64,000 nucleotides of DNA from Melitaea cinxia (taxonomy: Eukaryota; Arthropoda; Insecta; Lepidoptera; Nymphalidae), in NCBI RefSeq assembly GCF_905220565.1, contig NC_059400.1, forward strand, positions 8,020,159 to 8,084,158, read 5' to 3'. Positions within the stretch are counted from its first letter, which is position 1; each line of letters opens with the position of its first letter. This document shows, in pieces, positions 1 through 10,932 of this stretch. Position numbers and translations under genes: made by a program. The notes beneath the pieces are model-generated. The model was not told where the DNA came from. It saw only the letters and a list, made by a program, of their open reading frames with translations, and did no database searches.

Positions 1-133
1 TTCCTCTTACGTTCTTTAAGAAAAAACTATTACTTCCGAGACGATATATTAATAGTTATTTTATTCTTAAAATATAATTGATTGTAAAGAAATTACTTGT
101 AAAAAGATATGTTGTTTTTAATTAATATGTTTA

Positions 134-453
134 CGCTTCAGCCTGTAATATCTCACTACTGGGCATAGGCCTCTTTCCCCATGTAGGAGAAGGATCAGAG
201 CTTAATCCACCACGCTGCTCCAATGCGGGTTGGCGGATATATTCCCTACTATGAGTAACGATCGCTATCAGGTGTAATAATAATAATAATAATAAACCAC
301 TTTATTGCAACTAAAGATAGTATACATAACAAACCTTAATTCTAGATACATATAGTGCAATGTGCGATCTTATCACTAAATAGCGATCTCTTCCAGATTA
401 CATAGGTGTACATGATAACAACCGGGACCGACGGCTTAACGTGCCTAACTACG
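134..453 (-). repeat. SINE family C copy (5'-truncated, interrupted)
   Basis: The minus strand carries the body and 3' tail of family C (the complete copy is at 50551-50885); the tail reads GCCTATGCCCAGTAGTG and ends next to 134. The element is flanked by a perfect 16 bp direct repeat, TTAATTAATATGTTTA, at 118-133 and 454-469, so both insertion ends are defined. The tRNA-like head is missing, as expected from 5' truncation during target-primed reverse transcription. It is split by a later insertion at 277-403. Confidence 0.85.
277..403 (-). mobile_element. LINE 3'-end fragment nested in the SINE
   Basis: A 127 bp insertion interrupts the SINE and is bounded by the 7 bp direct repeat AGGTGTA at 270-276 and 404-410. 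On the minus strand it reads like a LINE 3' untranslated end: a sequence starting ATGTAATCTGGAAGAGATCG, then TTGCAATAAAGTGG, then an (ATT)n tail. The (TAA)n run at 277-297 on the plus strand is that tail. Which LINE clade it comes from is inferred only loosely. Confidence 0.65.
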
Positions 454-533
454 TTAATTAATATGTTTATAACTAGGGAATTTTCACTCTTTGAACCAAA
501 CAAATAATGGCTTAATAATGAATTTCATTTTTT

Positions 534-950
534 AACCGACTTCAAAAAAAGGAGGAGGTTACTCAATTCGACCGTATATATGTTTTTTTTATCTATGTTT
601 AGGGATAACTCCGTCGTTTATGAACCGATTTTGATAATCCTTTTTTTGTTGGAAAGGAGATATCCCTAGCTTATTACCATGATAAGGAAACCAAGATCTG
701 ATTATGGGATGAAACTCTTGAAAACCCGCATAACTATTTACTGGGTGTACCGATTTTAATGATTTTTAATTTAATCTAAAGCCGATGTTTATCATGTGGT
801 CACATTTAAATTTCATCGAGATCCGATTAAAACTTTTGGAGTAATCTTTAATAATGCGTATTTATTTGACTATTTTTTCCTCTACCTACGTTGTATTACT
901 TGTCGATATAATTGAAGTCGGTTTTTCTTCGTTTGCCTGCAAACACAATT
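534..950 (+). repeat. Dispersed element with AACCGACTTC/GAAGTCGGTT ends
   Basis: It starts AACCGACTTCAAAAAAAGGA and closes with ATTGAAGTCGG, a T-rich run, then GTTTGCCTGCAAAC, a small hairpin, and ACAATT. The AACCGACTTC start and GAAGTCGGTT end are inverted copies. There is no coding capacity. Related copies lie at 12047-12335, 15551-16535, 22107-22213, 32808-33440 and 37420-37482. This copy carries only one of the two internal units found in the longest one. The transposon class is not clear to me. Confidence 0.75.
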
Positions 951-1856
951 ATATAGTTTTAATTTAACAAATGAATCACTGCATACAAAATAATAATAAT
1001 ATGTATGGTGTTATTTAGAAGTAGGATTCCAAGGGACCTCAAACTACTATAACAATCTAAGGCTTAAAAGCCTAGATCCAGTTTCGTAAATATCCCTGTC
1101 TTGAATATTGAATTGTCGATGACAATTGCCTTACTTAGTTATGGCTTACAAATTTCCAAGTAGGTATAGAAGGAATATCCATACTAATGCAAAATCTAAT
1201 AAATACATTCTTAGTTAAAAAGGCTAAATTTGGTACTCCTAGAAAATATTCAAAGGTATTGGAACTTCAGAGTAGTTATTTTTTTCTTAAATAATACCTA
1301 CACAACAAGACGTATAAACATAAAGGTACCGTTAATAGCAGTGTCTCCAGTTATGGAAGATCGTGTTACAAAGATTCATCGAAAACTGTTATATAGTACT
1401 TTTAAATATTACTTTTCGAATTTATAATGCCGACAACATGTGTAACTATTGAATTACTTACTAATTTCCTACATCTCTGCATCATAATTACTATTAACGT
1501 AACAAAACATTTTTGACGTACCGACGTAACAAAATTAACTACGGATACGTTACATACCACTAAAACTTTTTTATGGTATCAATGTAGCTTAATAGCATAG
1601 CAATTCAAGATTATATTACCTAAACAAAATTTATTCAATGAATTGTAATAGTATTGTAATTTTTTTTCATACAAATAAAAACGAATCGCCGAATTGAATG
1701 ACTGCAACAAATCGGGTTATTTTTTCTTATTGTGTTCGTTAGTTCCGTAGTAAAAAAAAACAACTTATAATTCACGAAAAATACAGCGGTGTATAGATTG
1801 CTAGATCAGTTGGTTTCAAATAAAATTTAAAAATGTCATATTTTAGTTTATACTTA
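951..1856. other. No recognisable gene
   Basis: AT-rich DNA with scattered short open frames. A 65-codon frame at 1230-1427 has no recognisable domain or splice context. Nothing else can be supported here. Confidence 0.5.
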
Positions 1857-2024
1857 TCTATATGTATAAAAATGAATGTTTCTCTGTATGTCCTATATAG
1901 AATGGAAAACTATGCATTTGATCATATCATGATCTTCAGCATAGTGTTGTGCATGAGCCCACAAAGATTTCTGAGTTGGTAGGAAAATAAAAAAAGCGTA
2001 GCAACGAGCGCAGGGTACATCTAG
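1857..2024 (+). mobile_element. Short non-autonomous Helitron-like element (168 bp)
   Basis: It begins TCTATATGTATAAAAATGAA directly after an A (1856) and ends CTAG directly before a T (2025): the TC...CTRR ends inserted between host A and T that define Helitrons. There is no Rep/helicase coding sequence. The 5' end resembles the minus-strand element at 39215-39386. Confidence 0.7.
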
Positions 2025-2617
2025 TTTACAATAAAAATTGTACTAAGTAATTATTAATTACAATAGTTACTGTATAAATCACGACCGAACGAAATGGTTG
2101 CAAGAATACTAGCATTGACGTATAATTTCCTTTTGAACTGCAATTTCGAATTTCAAAACAAAAAATGAACTAGATTTCCTGTCCTTTTTTCCTGTGAGGC
2201 AATAATTTTGCGCTGCTAATCAAGGTACTACTCAAAATCTACATATATTAAATTTATTTGGCGGTACTTGTGATCTTCTAACTTGACCGTTATTTTATAA
2301 ACTATTATGTTGCTTACGATTAGTACAAAAATGTTTGTAGTCATGTTTTTACAAACATATTCTACGTCGATAAATGCCTCCGACTAATGAATATTTAACG
2401 AAAAATATTCAACTCGTTAGGTCGCATACACGTCATTATATGCTTAACCTAGCATTCATGGTTCATAAATTAATGTTATGACAAAAACACATACGTAGCG
2501 GGTCTATGCTTAGTCGTAGGTTGTTGGCCTTATAACTCTTAAAATGTTATCGCGGTATCATCGGATGTTCGCTTCCGCAACCTTATTAATATTTCAAAAC
2601 ATTTCACTTTTCGAATG
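2025..2617. other. No recognisable gene
   Basis: AT-rich DNA in which I see no repeats, exons or structured elements. Confidence 0.4.
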
Positions 2618-2680
2618 ACCTATTGGCGCATTTGACAGTGCATTTCAAGCCAGGATTGTGGGTTCAGTTCCCGTCTCGTG
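2618..2680 (+). repeat. tRNA-like SINE head
   Basis: TTGGCGCATTTGACAGTG resembles a Pol III A box and GGGTTCAGTTCCC a B box, at tRNA-like spacing. It continues into AT-rich DNA rather than closing an acceptor stem, so it is a SINE head and not a tRNA gene. Confidence 0.45.
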
Positions 2681-3242
2681 TTTAATATAATATGATATTA
2701 CATTATTTAGACTTATAAGATAGACGTATAGACGTGTAAGTTATTAAGTTGTTTATGTTATTATGTACCTATCTATATATTAAATCAATTTTTAGAAATA
2801 TTCATTTATATGTAAGTATATCAGTCAACTGAAAACACAGGCAATAACTCGCCTACATTAGGAACTCAGCTTTCGTTGTATACACAATTACATATACATA
2901 TTTTGAGAGTTTCAAGTGTCTGCCGCATTATAATTCTAAAAACACACCCTCGTGACAGATTAATGAACAAAGACCTGAGTTTACAAATTGGATCCCTTTG
3001 GATATGGAACCCCACGGTTTACCTCCTTTATAATTTATGGCACAGCGTAGTAAACATATCGCCTTGATATAGGACCTCGAAAATATATATAATTTTGGGG
3101 ATAGTCAATTGATTAAAATTTAGGAAGTAAACTTAACGTGACAAATTATATGCGTTCAGTTTCAACTGTAATATTCTTTGAAGTTATTAATTATTTTTTT
3201 TATATGAATACGATATATTACAACATACATTATTATATATGT
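2681..3242. other. No recognisable gene
   Basis: AT-rich sequence with two short open frames (2876-3067 and the first half of 3138-3353) lacking recognisable motifs. The second frame runs into the RTE relic that follows. Confidence 0.4.
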
Positions 3243-3371
3243 TGGGCCGACGATCTACGTAAGATTGCCGGTGTAGGCTGGATGAGGATTGCGGAAAACC
3301 GGGATGTTTGCCGCGAAATTGGATGGCCTATGTCCAGCTGTGGACTGCAATAGGCTGAGCTGACTCACTGA
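3243..3371 (+). pseudogene. RTE LINE 3'-end relic
   Basis: This translates as the extreme C-terminus of an RTE-type endonuclease/reverse transcriptase (ADDLRKIAGVGWMRIAENRD), followed by the tail GGCCTATGTCCAGCTGTGGA and AATAGGCTGAGCTGACT. The same protein end is seen at 36197-36584 and 62946-63067. Only the last 45 or so codons survive, and the ending is frameshifted relative to the usual AYVQQWTAIG. It is a 5'-truncated dead copy. Confidence 0.85.
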
Positions 3372-4521
3372 CGATATTTTTACCTTTAGACCGAGTAATC
3401 TATAGATACTCTTGTTTAATATCAAGATCGATGAGGCGAATTTCCAAAATTATTTTTAAGCCTTGCTGCTTAAGCTTAGCTTTTTAAGCCGTGTAGATTT
3501 TGCGATTTAAAATATTTTTTTAAGCCCGTGTCGTATATAAAGTTGTTTAGGTAGGTGAGTATAAACCCTTCTATTTCTTTTCTAGCCAGGACTAATAGGT
3601 ATTTATTACAACACCGCATATAGCAGAAACATCAAAGCTGAAGAAAAACAATTAATTACGGAATTCTAGTAAACTACGCTATAATTGACGAGACTTGCAC
3701 GTCCGATTTTAAAAATAATTTGAAAGTTATCTTAGAAAGTGTGTTTATAGGTAAGATCATCGATGTTAGTCAAATAACATGGAGTTCGTAACTTATCATT
3801 TTTGTAGAAAGAGAGATATTTCTATATCCATATCCATTTTTCGACGTATTTATATCGTATACCTTTCCAAGATAAATTTCCTCATTCATAATAGTATTGT
3901 TTCGGAAATGCTATGAATAATATAAGAATGACTAAACGATTTCTCACAATATATTTCAAGTGTACGTTTCGATATCCTAAAAATGCGGACTAATCTACTA
4001 CGTTTGTATCAGATATTTGCACTACATTCGAAGCATACAGCAAATCATTGTTGTACATTATCAGTTCCTGATTTTCATAATCCTCGCATCAGTTACTCGA
4101 TATCAGAAATTATCATATTGCTATATTTTGTTTATGAATTTGTTTTGAAACCTTTTTTGAATAATCGTAATACGTTTGAAATATTGTTCAGTACGCAAAA
4201 ATGGCATTCGTCTTCTTCGCGATATCTTATAACTAAGATTTGACAATATGTAGCAAGAGAAACCGTATCTTTTTTTCTATTTTTAGCTAGATTTCACTAA
4301 CATCGTTATAATACCAGTTCCTTCCTCTTGATCTCATCCAACCGATTTCCGTCGAATCAAGGACTCAATATTAGCAGACAGCTTAGACCAATGAAAACTC
4401 GGGACAGATGTTGGCTCTCTGTGTGTTTATTATACAGTTGTACAAAAGAAGTATTCCGAGGAATTGTTTAATAAAATACCATCATATTTTCTCTATTCTT
4501 CACTATAGTAGAGTTAATAAC
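3372..4521. other. No recognisable gene
   Basis: AT-rich DNA. An 86-codon frame at 3983-4243 has ordinary composition, no recognised domain and no convincing splice sites. Confidence 0.4.
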
Positions 4522-5275
4522 AGATTGGAGAAAAAGTCTTTTCGTATTTTCTAGTAAAAAGTTGCAAGAAAATCTTTTTGATTGTACTGTTTGCAACTGG
4601 CTGGTTTTGATACCATGAAATGGTGATATTTGAAAAATGAAATTAATAAGTAAAAAACTGTTTCCCGCCACATAAATTTTTTTATGTCCGCCAATTTGGG
4701 TGAACCCAACTAAGAAATTCGGTATATTTTAAAATTTTACTTTAAAAATATGCGACTCAAGCCGCGAAAAAAATTTGTGACATTTAGGACCTAATGCAGT
4801 ATCAGTAAGAATAACACGAAATTGGTTTAAGCGTTTTCAGTCAGAAAATTTTGATATCAGTGATGCATTTTGCTCTGGTTGCCCAGTTACGGCTTAACGT
4901 GACGATATATTTGAAAAAGTGGAGCCTCATCGACATTTGAGTAGTTACAATGTAGCTAAAGATCTGAGAATTGACGATAAAACAGTTTTAACCCGTTCGA
5001 AAAAGGCTGACTATACAAAAGAGTCTTGAGGCATCCTCCATATAGCCCCGATCTTGTACCCTTAGTTTTCCATCTGTTTTGATCTCTTCAGAATTCTTTA
5101 GGTAGCTAATATCAAGAAAGGACTGTCAAAACTACTAAAGTCTAAAAACTTCTACAGCAACGGAATGCTGTTATTGAATTAAATGTTACACCAATATCAT
5201 AAGTAATGTAAACAAATTTTGTAAAATCTTACCTTGAATTTCTATACAAAATACGAAAAAAAAATCCCCGAACTA
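4522..5275 (+). mobile_element. Internally deleted mariner (Tc1/mariner) element
   Basis: The first frame segment, from about 4790, encodes a mariner transposase N-terminal region (GPNAVSVRITRNWFKRFQSE and onward, helix-turn-helix half), up to KADYTKES. It then jumps to the C-terminal segment (PDLVPLVFHLF, LQNSLGS). The central part, which should hold the first two catalytic aspartates, is deleted, and several stops interrupt the frame. Outer ends form imperfect inverted repeats: TTTTCGTATTTTCTAG near 4539 against TTTCGTATTTTGTATAG on the minus strand near 5262. The length is about 750 bp, against about 1.3 kb for intact mariners. No active transposase is possible. Confidence 0.8.
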
Positions 5276-5489
5276 ATATCACCTAAGTATGTAGGTCTTT
5301 CATACCACTGTACGTGCATGTAATCATTTCCTTATTGCACATGGTGATTTGAGAAGAAGAAGAATGTTCAAACTATAGATATATTCAACACTGGCAACAT
5401 ACTATTATTTTTATTGTACAAAATAATGTCAATGGGTGATAGTGACCACTTACTTTAAGTAATTACTATGAAGCATTCAATGATAAAGA

Positions 5490-5775
5490 ACGGCCAAGTG
5501 CGTGTCGGACTCGAGGGTGCTGTGCAAATATAATTATTAAAAATATTTTTATTATATGATGTAACTAAAATTTATGCTTTTTGCAATTTTAGCTTTTGAT
5601 TGCGTTAGCTTAGGAGTTTGATTTTTTCAAAGCTTCAAGGGACAGTAAACTTGACTATCTGATATGAATTTCAGCTTGATACCTCCACGCGTTCCTGAGA
5701 AAAAGTATCTTGACAGACACACGGACAACAAAGTGTAAGGGTTCTGTTTTTTCTTTTTGAGGTATGAAACCCTAA
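5490..5775 (+). repeat. Dispersed repeat F (GGCCAAGTGCG...GGGTTC)
   Basis: It starts CGGCCAAGTGCGTGTCGGAC and ends around GGGTTCTGTTTTTTCTTTTT and GAGGTATGAAACCC. A second copy lies in opposite orientation at 10491-10932; both share the CGTTCCTGAGAAAAAG and TGATATGAATTTC blocks. It is a non-coding interspersed element typical of moth and butterfly DNA. The class was not determined. Confidence 0.65.
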
Positions 5776-6889
5776 AAATGGACTGTCGTTTCATTTTTTA
5801 GTCCATACTTTAGAGATTTAAAAAAATCTTACGTCATATTTTTATTTGTGTTTTCTAAAATAAGATAAGAGGATTTCCAATCAATAATCCACTACTTAGT
5901 TTGCTAATTTTATACAAATTTATCGAATACTAAAATATTTAACAGAAATATAAAGTAAATACACATATTTTACGAGCTTTCACGAAATCTTTTTCAATCT
6001 TGTCAATTTATTGGAGTTAGATTGCTTCAACTTACCGTTTCCGAATCCAACAACAGACATCTATAAAACAAAGAAATCCTTCTTGCCTTTATTTTATTTA
6101 ATACAATTTTAGATTCAATAAACAGCTTTTATAATAAAGATAGAAAAAATCTCATTTAATTCTACTTGTGCAGTACTTATTTATAGTATTCCAGACTTAA
6201 AAACTAAGGCATGTTAGCAACTATCCTAATTTTCTTCACGTTAATAGTCAAGCAAAGGTTTTCACCTCGATATACAATCTCGAAACTTATAAAAAAGTCA
6301 AAGGATAAAAAAAGAAATATAGAACCAAATGATTTTAGATTTTTTACTTGAATTATCAATGATAATGATTCATTCATTCAGTTCTCATCATTCATAACTT
6401 ATAGTATTCACCGGTCAATGTTCAAAATGGGCACAAAATTACAGAAATTGACTAAAAATTTGATGGAATTGGTTTTTTTATTTATTTATTGTGATGATGT
6501 TAAAAACACTAAATTAAATGATTAAACAGTGTCTAACAAATCTCGTGTACGCGTATCAAGCATGATGTCAGTTTTTATTTCTAATTGCTATTACAAGGGT
6601 TCGGTATTTTTTCAATGAATCAGTCGTAGATATATCAAATTATTCAGATAGCTCGTGCACTCGTCTATTAAGTACATGCATATACTCAACGTCACGCTCT
6701 AAAGGTTTTTCCGATACACTAAGCTTCCTGATGTCACGTTGTGTAATATGTAAATATTCATAATGTTTCATTTACTCATCGTAAATATGAATCTGTATAT
6801 GCTAACGATTATTTAACACCATTTTATTATTGGACTTCTAAAGATATATAACTTCATTGGCATTAATCCGTCCATTGCAGACGATTTAG
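5776..6889. other. No recognisable gene
   Basis: AT-rich DNA without recognised exons. A T-rich TTTATTTATTTATT at about 6478 may be the tail of a decayed minus-strand LINE, but no body is visible. Confidence 0.35.
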
Positions 6890-7212
6890 TCAGTGTCAGA
6901 AAGACACTGTGTTGCCTAGGACACGCTTCAGGAAAACGTAGAGTTGCCTAAGCTCTGCGCCACCCTCTCGACCTCACTGGCTAGGTCCACAGGAACGACG
7001 AGTACGTGTGGAGCCAGTTCGGCTGCAGAAGTCTATCGCGTTTTAGAGCTATGCCACGAATGCTTGACGGAGACCCCATTCCGAGTTTTAAATGAAGTTT
7101 TCCTTCTCCAGGACCCTGATGATTTTGAGCCAGGTATAGCCTCGGTCGTCTTTTACGACCCCCACGGGAAGAAAGGGGGTGGTGCTATTCTACTCGGCAC
7201 ACCACACGGCAA
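6890..7212 (-). mobile_element. LINE 5'-region relic
   Basis: On the minus strand it begins GCCGTGTGGTGTGCCGAG and continues through CACCCCCTTTCTTCCCGTGG and GGTCGTAAAAGACGACC into GC-rich, coding-like sequence ending near 6890. The first 85 bp resemble the head of the family B retroposons (for example 15816-15880). The GC content is clearly higher than the surroundings. The plus-strand open frame at 6944-7294 is read against this orientation and is probably incidental. Assignment to a LINE 5' untranslated/early coding region is inference. Confidence 0.5.
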
Positions 7213-7281
7213 ATATAACTTATGTAATCATATAAATAATTGTAATAAAAATAACATTATTTTTTGGTTGCTAAGAAGCAA

Positions 7282-7623
7282 TCTATACAAATAAATAAAA
7301 TTGGGGTGTCTGTTTGTAATATTAAAATAACCACTTTTTACTAAATGCATGGATGGATATATACACGGATGTATACACGGTACATATACCAAAGTAACTT
7401 TTTTTACAATTTTTGTCTGTCTGTCTGTCTGTTTGTTTATTCCGACTAATCTCTGAAACGGCTGGGACGATTTTGACGGGATTTTCACAGCCAGATAGCT
7501 GATGTAATAAGGAGTAACTAAGGCTTCTTTTATTTTAGAAATTTATTTACTTTATAACTATGCGGACTGAACAATAACTTTTTTTGTTAAATTCCACGCA
7601 GACGTAGTCGCAAGCTTAGCTAG
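7282..7623 (+). mobile_element. Non-autonomous Helitron-like element (342 bp family)
   Basis: Ends are TCTATACAAATAAATAAAAT at 7282 (preceded by A) and AGCTAG at 7623 (followed by T), the Helitron hallmark. Near-identical lengths occur at 13660-14002 and 47460-47800. The element contains a (TGTC)n run and the block GAAACGGCTGGGACGATTTT. It has no coding capacity; a minus-strand frame across it is incidental. Confidence 0.8.
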
Positions 7624-7903
7624 TCTTTAATAAAATCAACATAATTATATTAACCCAGATAAGAAAAATATTTAATTGTTATTACGATTAGTACATTTGT
7701 AGTGTGGGGTACGTTTATGTTGATATCACAATTAAAATCACGTTAATTATTTAAAAAAAATGAATTAAAAATATGTAACGTGTTTTTCGAAGATATTACA
7801 AATTTCACTTTACCATTAACTTATTTACAGCGAAATTATTCAGTATCATATCCAAACCGCGGCCGAGTGGCCCAATCGAATAATTTCGTTAATCATATTA
7901 TAT

Positions 7904-8120
7904 AGCCGACCGATGGCGGGATAACCATCTAACTGCTGGCTTTGAAATACACAGGCCGAAGACGGGCAGCAGCGTCTTCGGTGCGACAAAGCCAGTACTG
8001 CGGTCACCAACCCGCCTGCCCAGCGTGGTGACTATGGGCAAAACACATGAGTTCACGTTATTTTTGGCGTAAACTTGTGGAGGCCTATGTCCAGCAGTGG
8101 ACTGTATAGGCTGTAATGAA
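7904..8120 (+). repeat. Retroposon family B copy (5'-truncated)
   Basis: It matches the 3' two-thirds of the complete family B copy at 15803-16126, from AGCCGACCGATGGCGGGATA to the tail GGCCTATGTCCAGCAGTGGA and TATAGGCTGTAATGA. The head (about 115 bp) is missing. Confidence 0.8.
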
Positions 8121-8452
8121 ATATCAAATTTAAGCCTTCCATAAATTGGTTCATTTAACGAATATACCCACAGAATATATTTCTTGGACTGATGGCTTTG
8201 TATCTGTCTATTTATTAAGTTTATTAAATCTATGTTATGATTAAAATGCGTAAGTGTTAATCGACTATATTAAAAATTCATAGACCTAACGTTGGAGGAC
8301 AATGTCTTGTTTCATTAATATTACATAGTTGTTTGTGCTTAAATTTGTAAAATACCAATAATCAACTACATTCATTAAAAACTAAATGATTTGCCTTTGA
8401 ATCAGAAATAGGTCTTTAAGAATTTCAGCATAATGTATTGCTATATACTAAA

Positions 8453-8525
8453 TACTATATATAGGTATCTACACTAGTCCTCCATATACTACTATATACT
8501 ATATATAGGTATCTACACTAATCCT
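8453..8525 (+). repeat. Local 44 bp-period duplication
   Basis: A 29 bp unit (TACTATATATAGGTATCTAC plus nine more bases) occurs at 8453-8481 and again at 8497-8525 with one difference. It is a simple two-copy tandem duplication. Confidence 0.8.
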
Positions 8526-8536
8526 GTTATGTGCAG

Positions 8537-8757
8537 TTATGATTCGACTTTGATTAAAATCCTACGACGAAACTGGACGTGGACAGAATTTAATGCAAAG
8601 AATTTAATAGAAAGAAGTCAATGCTACGAGGACAATTTTGATATTATTCTCGATTTCAGACACGAAAACACTTATGAACCCTCGTTCTTTTTTCAAATGG
8701 GTACTTTGTATGTAACGAACAGCTTTGGAATATATTATGGATTTGATGTTTATACAG
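8537..8757 (+). CDS. Weak candidate internal exon, unknown product
   Basis: An open stretch of 221 bp is bounded by TGTGCAG on the left and CAG|GTTTTT on the right, both compatible with insect splice sites. In the open frame it reads YDSTLIKILRRNWTWTEFN and continues with balanced composition (ending near NSFGIYYGFDVYTG), which looks more protein-like than neighbouring short frames. There is no family match, no linked exon, and the polypyrimidine tract is poor. It may well be chance. Confidence 0.18.
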
Positions 8758-8765
8758 GTTTTTAA

Positions 8766-9951
8766 CACTTTTTAACATACGCAAAAAAAAAACTACTAAC
8801 TAACTAGATTAGAATAAATTTCAACAAGTAATAAATAGATAATAGAGATTACAAAAAAATATTAATGCTTTTTTTTGAGCTTTTGATATACCTGTCTCCA
8901 CTTTCTTATTTTAAGCTAGATTTACAATTAATTAAAATAATTTAATCAGTCAAAATTCACTAATTATCAGCACAATTTGAATATGTTTTGAATAAAACTA
9001 GATTGCTATAGATTTAAATATCATCATCATCATGCCATGTATCGTTTTATCTGTCTGTATGTAATTATTTAATTCATCAAAAATGTCGTTTAGTTCTTAT
9101 GAATGTAATATTTTTTTGGAAATTTTACTTTATACGAGTAGAACATATTTACAAAACACAATTTAAGAATTAATGATTTACTTTACTTTTCAAAATATTA
9201 TTATATATGCTGCCATTTTAATATGTACATTTTAATCAATTGATAAAAGTTATTGTCAGGACCATTAAAAATGGTTTGCACATATGGCACATACATATAC
9301 TGACATATACATTTATCATTCTTGAAACATTAGTAAAAACCCGGCGATAACAAATACGATTATGATTCTAAAAGCTACATCACTAATGCAAATACATTAA
9401 CTAAAATATGCCCTTGATAATATGGCATAATGCAGTATGGTAATTTGTTTTATAAATGTCCTTTTAAATATGATATTAAGAATTGATTATCATAAATAAC
9501 AGAAATTCATCTTAGACTCGCGGTGAAGAACATTTTAATGTATTTTTTGTAAGAATATGGAATTTGTTGTCGAATTTTTATGGTATTGTGTATGAGTACT
9601 TACATCAGTTGTGTTGAAGAATACGAAGTTAGACAGATAGTTTTCAACATCGTACTGTTGCAATCTATAATATAATTATCCCATAGTGATAGACAATTGT
9701 ATCATCGATTCAGCACGCTTCCTTATTGCAGTACAGCGTTTTCATTTGTCTAATAATTTCATTTGATCCAGTCTGATTATCTCATAATGAAACATTATCC
9801 ACGAATCCATTCTCCACCAACCATGAGAAAACAAATTTAGTAATAATAATAATTTAAAGTGTAGTTTTAGAAAATTGATATATAAGTCTACAGAATTAAA
9901 TCCACAGCATATTTGCTATGATCCACCTATTAAAACAAATTCACAAGATCA
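8766..9951. other. No recognisable gene
   Basis: AT-rich DNA, several short simple repeats (CAT runs near 9024), no supported exon or element. Confidence 0.4.
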
Positions 9952-9962
9952 AGTTATTATCT

Positions 9963-10304
9963 CTTCATCATCATCATCATCACTTTAGCCTAACATATTA
10001 CACTGCTGGACATAGGCCTCTACAAGTTAGCGCCAAAAATGGCGTGAACTCATGTGTTTTGCCCATAGTCACCACGTCGAGCAAGCGGGTTGGTGACCGC
10101 AGGGCTGGCTTTGTCACAACGACGACGCTGCTGGCCGTCTTCGGCCTGTGTATTTCAAAGCCAGCAGTTGGATGGTTATCCCGCCATCGGTCGGTTTTTT
10201 AATTTCCAAGGTGGTAGGGGAACTACGTTATCCCTTATTTGCCTCTTACGACACCCACGGGAAGAGAGGAGGTGGCTATATTCTAACTACCGTAAGCACA
10301 CAGC
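9963..10304 (-). repeat. Retroposon family B copy, full length with target duplication
   Basis: On the minus strand it runs from the head GCTGTGTGCTTACGGTAG through GATGGCGGGATAACCATC to the tail AGGCCTATGTCCAGCAGTG and a (GAT)n end. It is flanked by the perfect 11 bp repeat AGTTATTATCT at 9952-9962 and 10305-10315. Short open frames on the opposite strand (9918-10202, 10090-10350, 10148-10342) are incidental to the repeat. Confidence 0.88.
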
Positions 10305-10490
10305 AGTTATTATCTACTTATCTATTTACTTACAAGAAATGAAACGTTAATGATTAAAATACTTTCTATTTAGCAAAATTTCATAATTAAAAACTTTTTA
10401 TTAATTACAAATGAAACTTTAGAAATGCCTTTAGTAAATTACTAAAAGCGTTTATCAAAAACATTAAATAACTTCCCGATTACATTTTTA

Positions 10491-10932
10491 GGATTCCGTA
10501 CCTCAAAAGGAAAAAACGGAACCCTTATAGGATCACTTTGTTGTTCGTCTGTCTGCCAATACCTTTTTTCTCAAGAACGCGTCCGAGGTATCAAACCGAA
10601 ATTCATATCAAATACTTAGGTCTACTGTCACTTAGAGCTGTGATAAAATCAAAATTCTAAGTCAACTCAATTAAAAGATACAATTAGTTTACCGTTTATG
10701 CTGTACATTTTCGACACTCGCAAGGGAATCAAAACCTACAAGTACGGCAAGTATCCCGTGAAGTCAGAGTTTTGAAATTTAGTACGAAGTAACGTCTTAT
10801 AGCACAGATAAACGAAAAATTGCGAAAAATGTATACTTTTAGTTCCATCATATAATAAACATATTTTTAATAATTTTGTTTGTATAGAACCTTCGGTTCG
10901 CGAGTCCGACTCACACATGGCCGGTTTTTTTT
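10491..10932 (-). repeat. Dispersed repeat F, long copy
   Basis: It is the inverted relative of 5490-5775: on the minus strand it starts CCGGCCATGTGTGAGTCGGA and ends near GGTTCCGTTTTTTCCTTTTG and GAGGTACGGAATCC. The terminal 40 bp at 10491-10530 can fold on itself (AGGATTCCGT against ACGGAACCCT). The 83-codon minus frame here (10736-10987) has no recognisable domain. Confidence 0.65.

Noticed and set aside
6944..7294. 116-codon plus-strand frame with GC-rich start
   Set aside because: It lies antisense to a LINE-leader-like sequence and runs into a Helitron; no family was recognised.
7405..7435. Short regularly spaced TGTC repeats considered as an array-like feature
   Set aside because: Plain microsatellite inside a Helitron; there are no spacer sequences, and CRISPR arrays are not expected in an insect genome.
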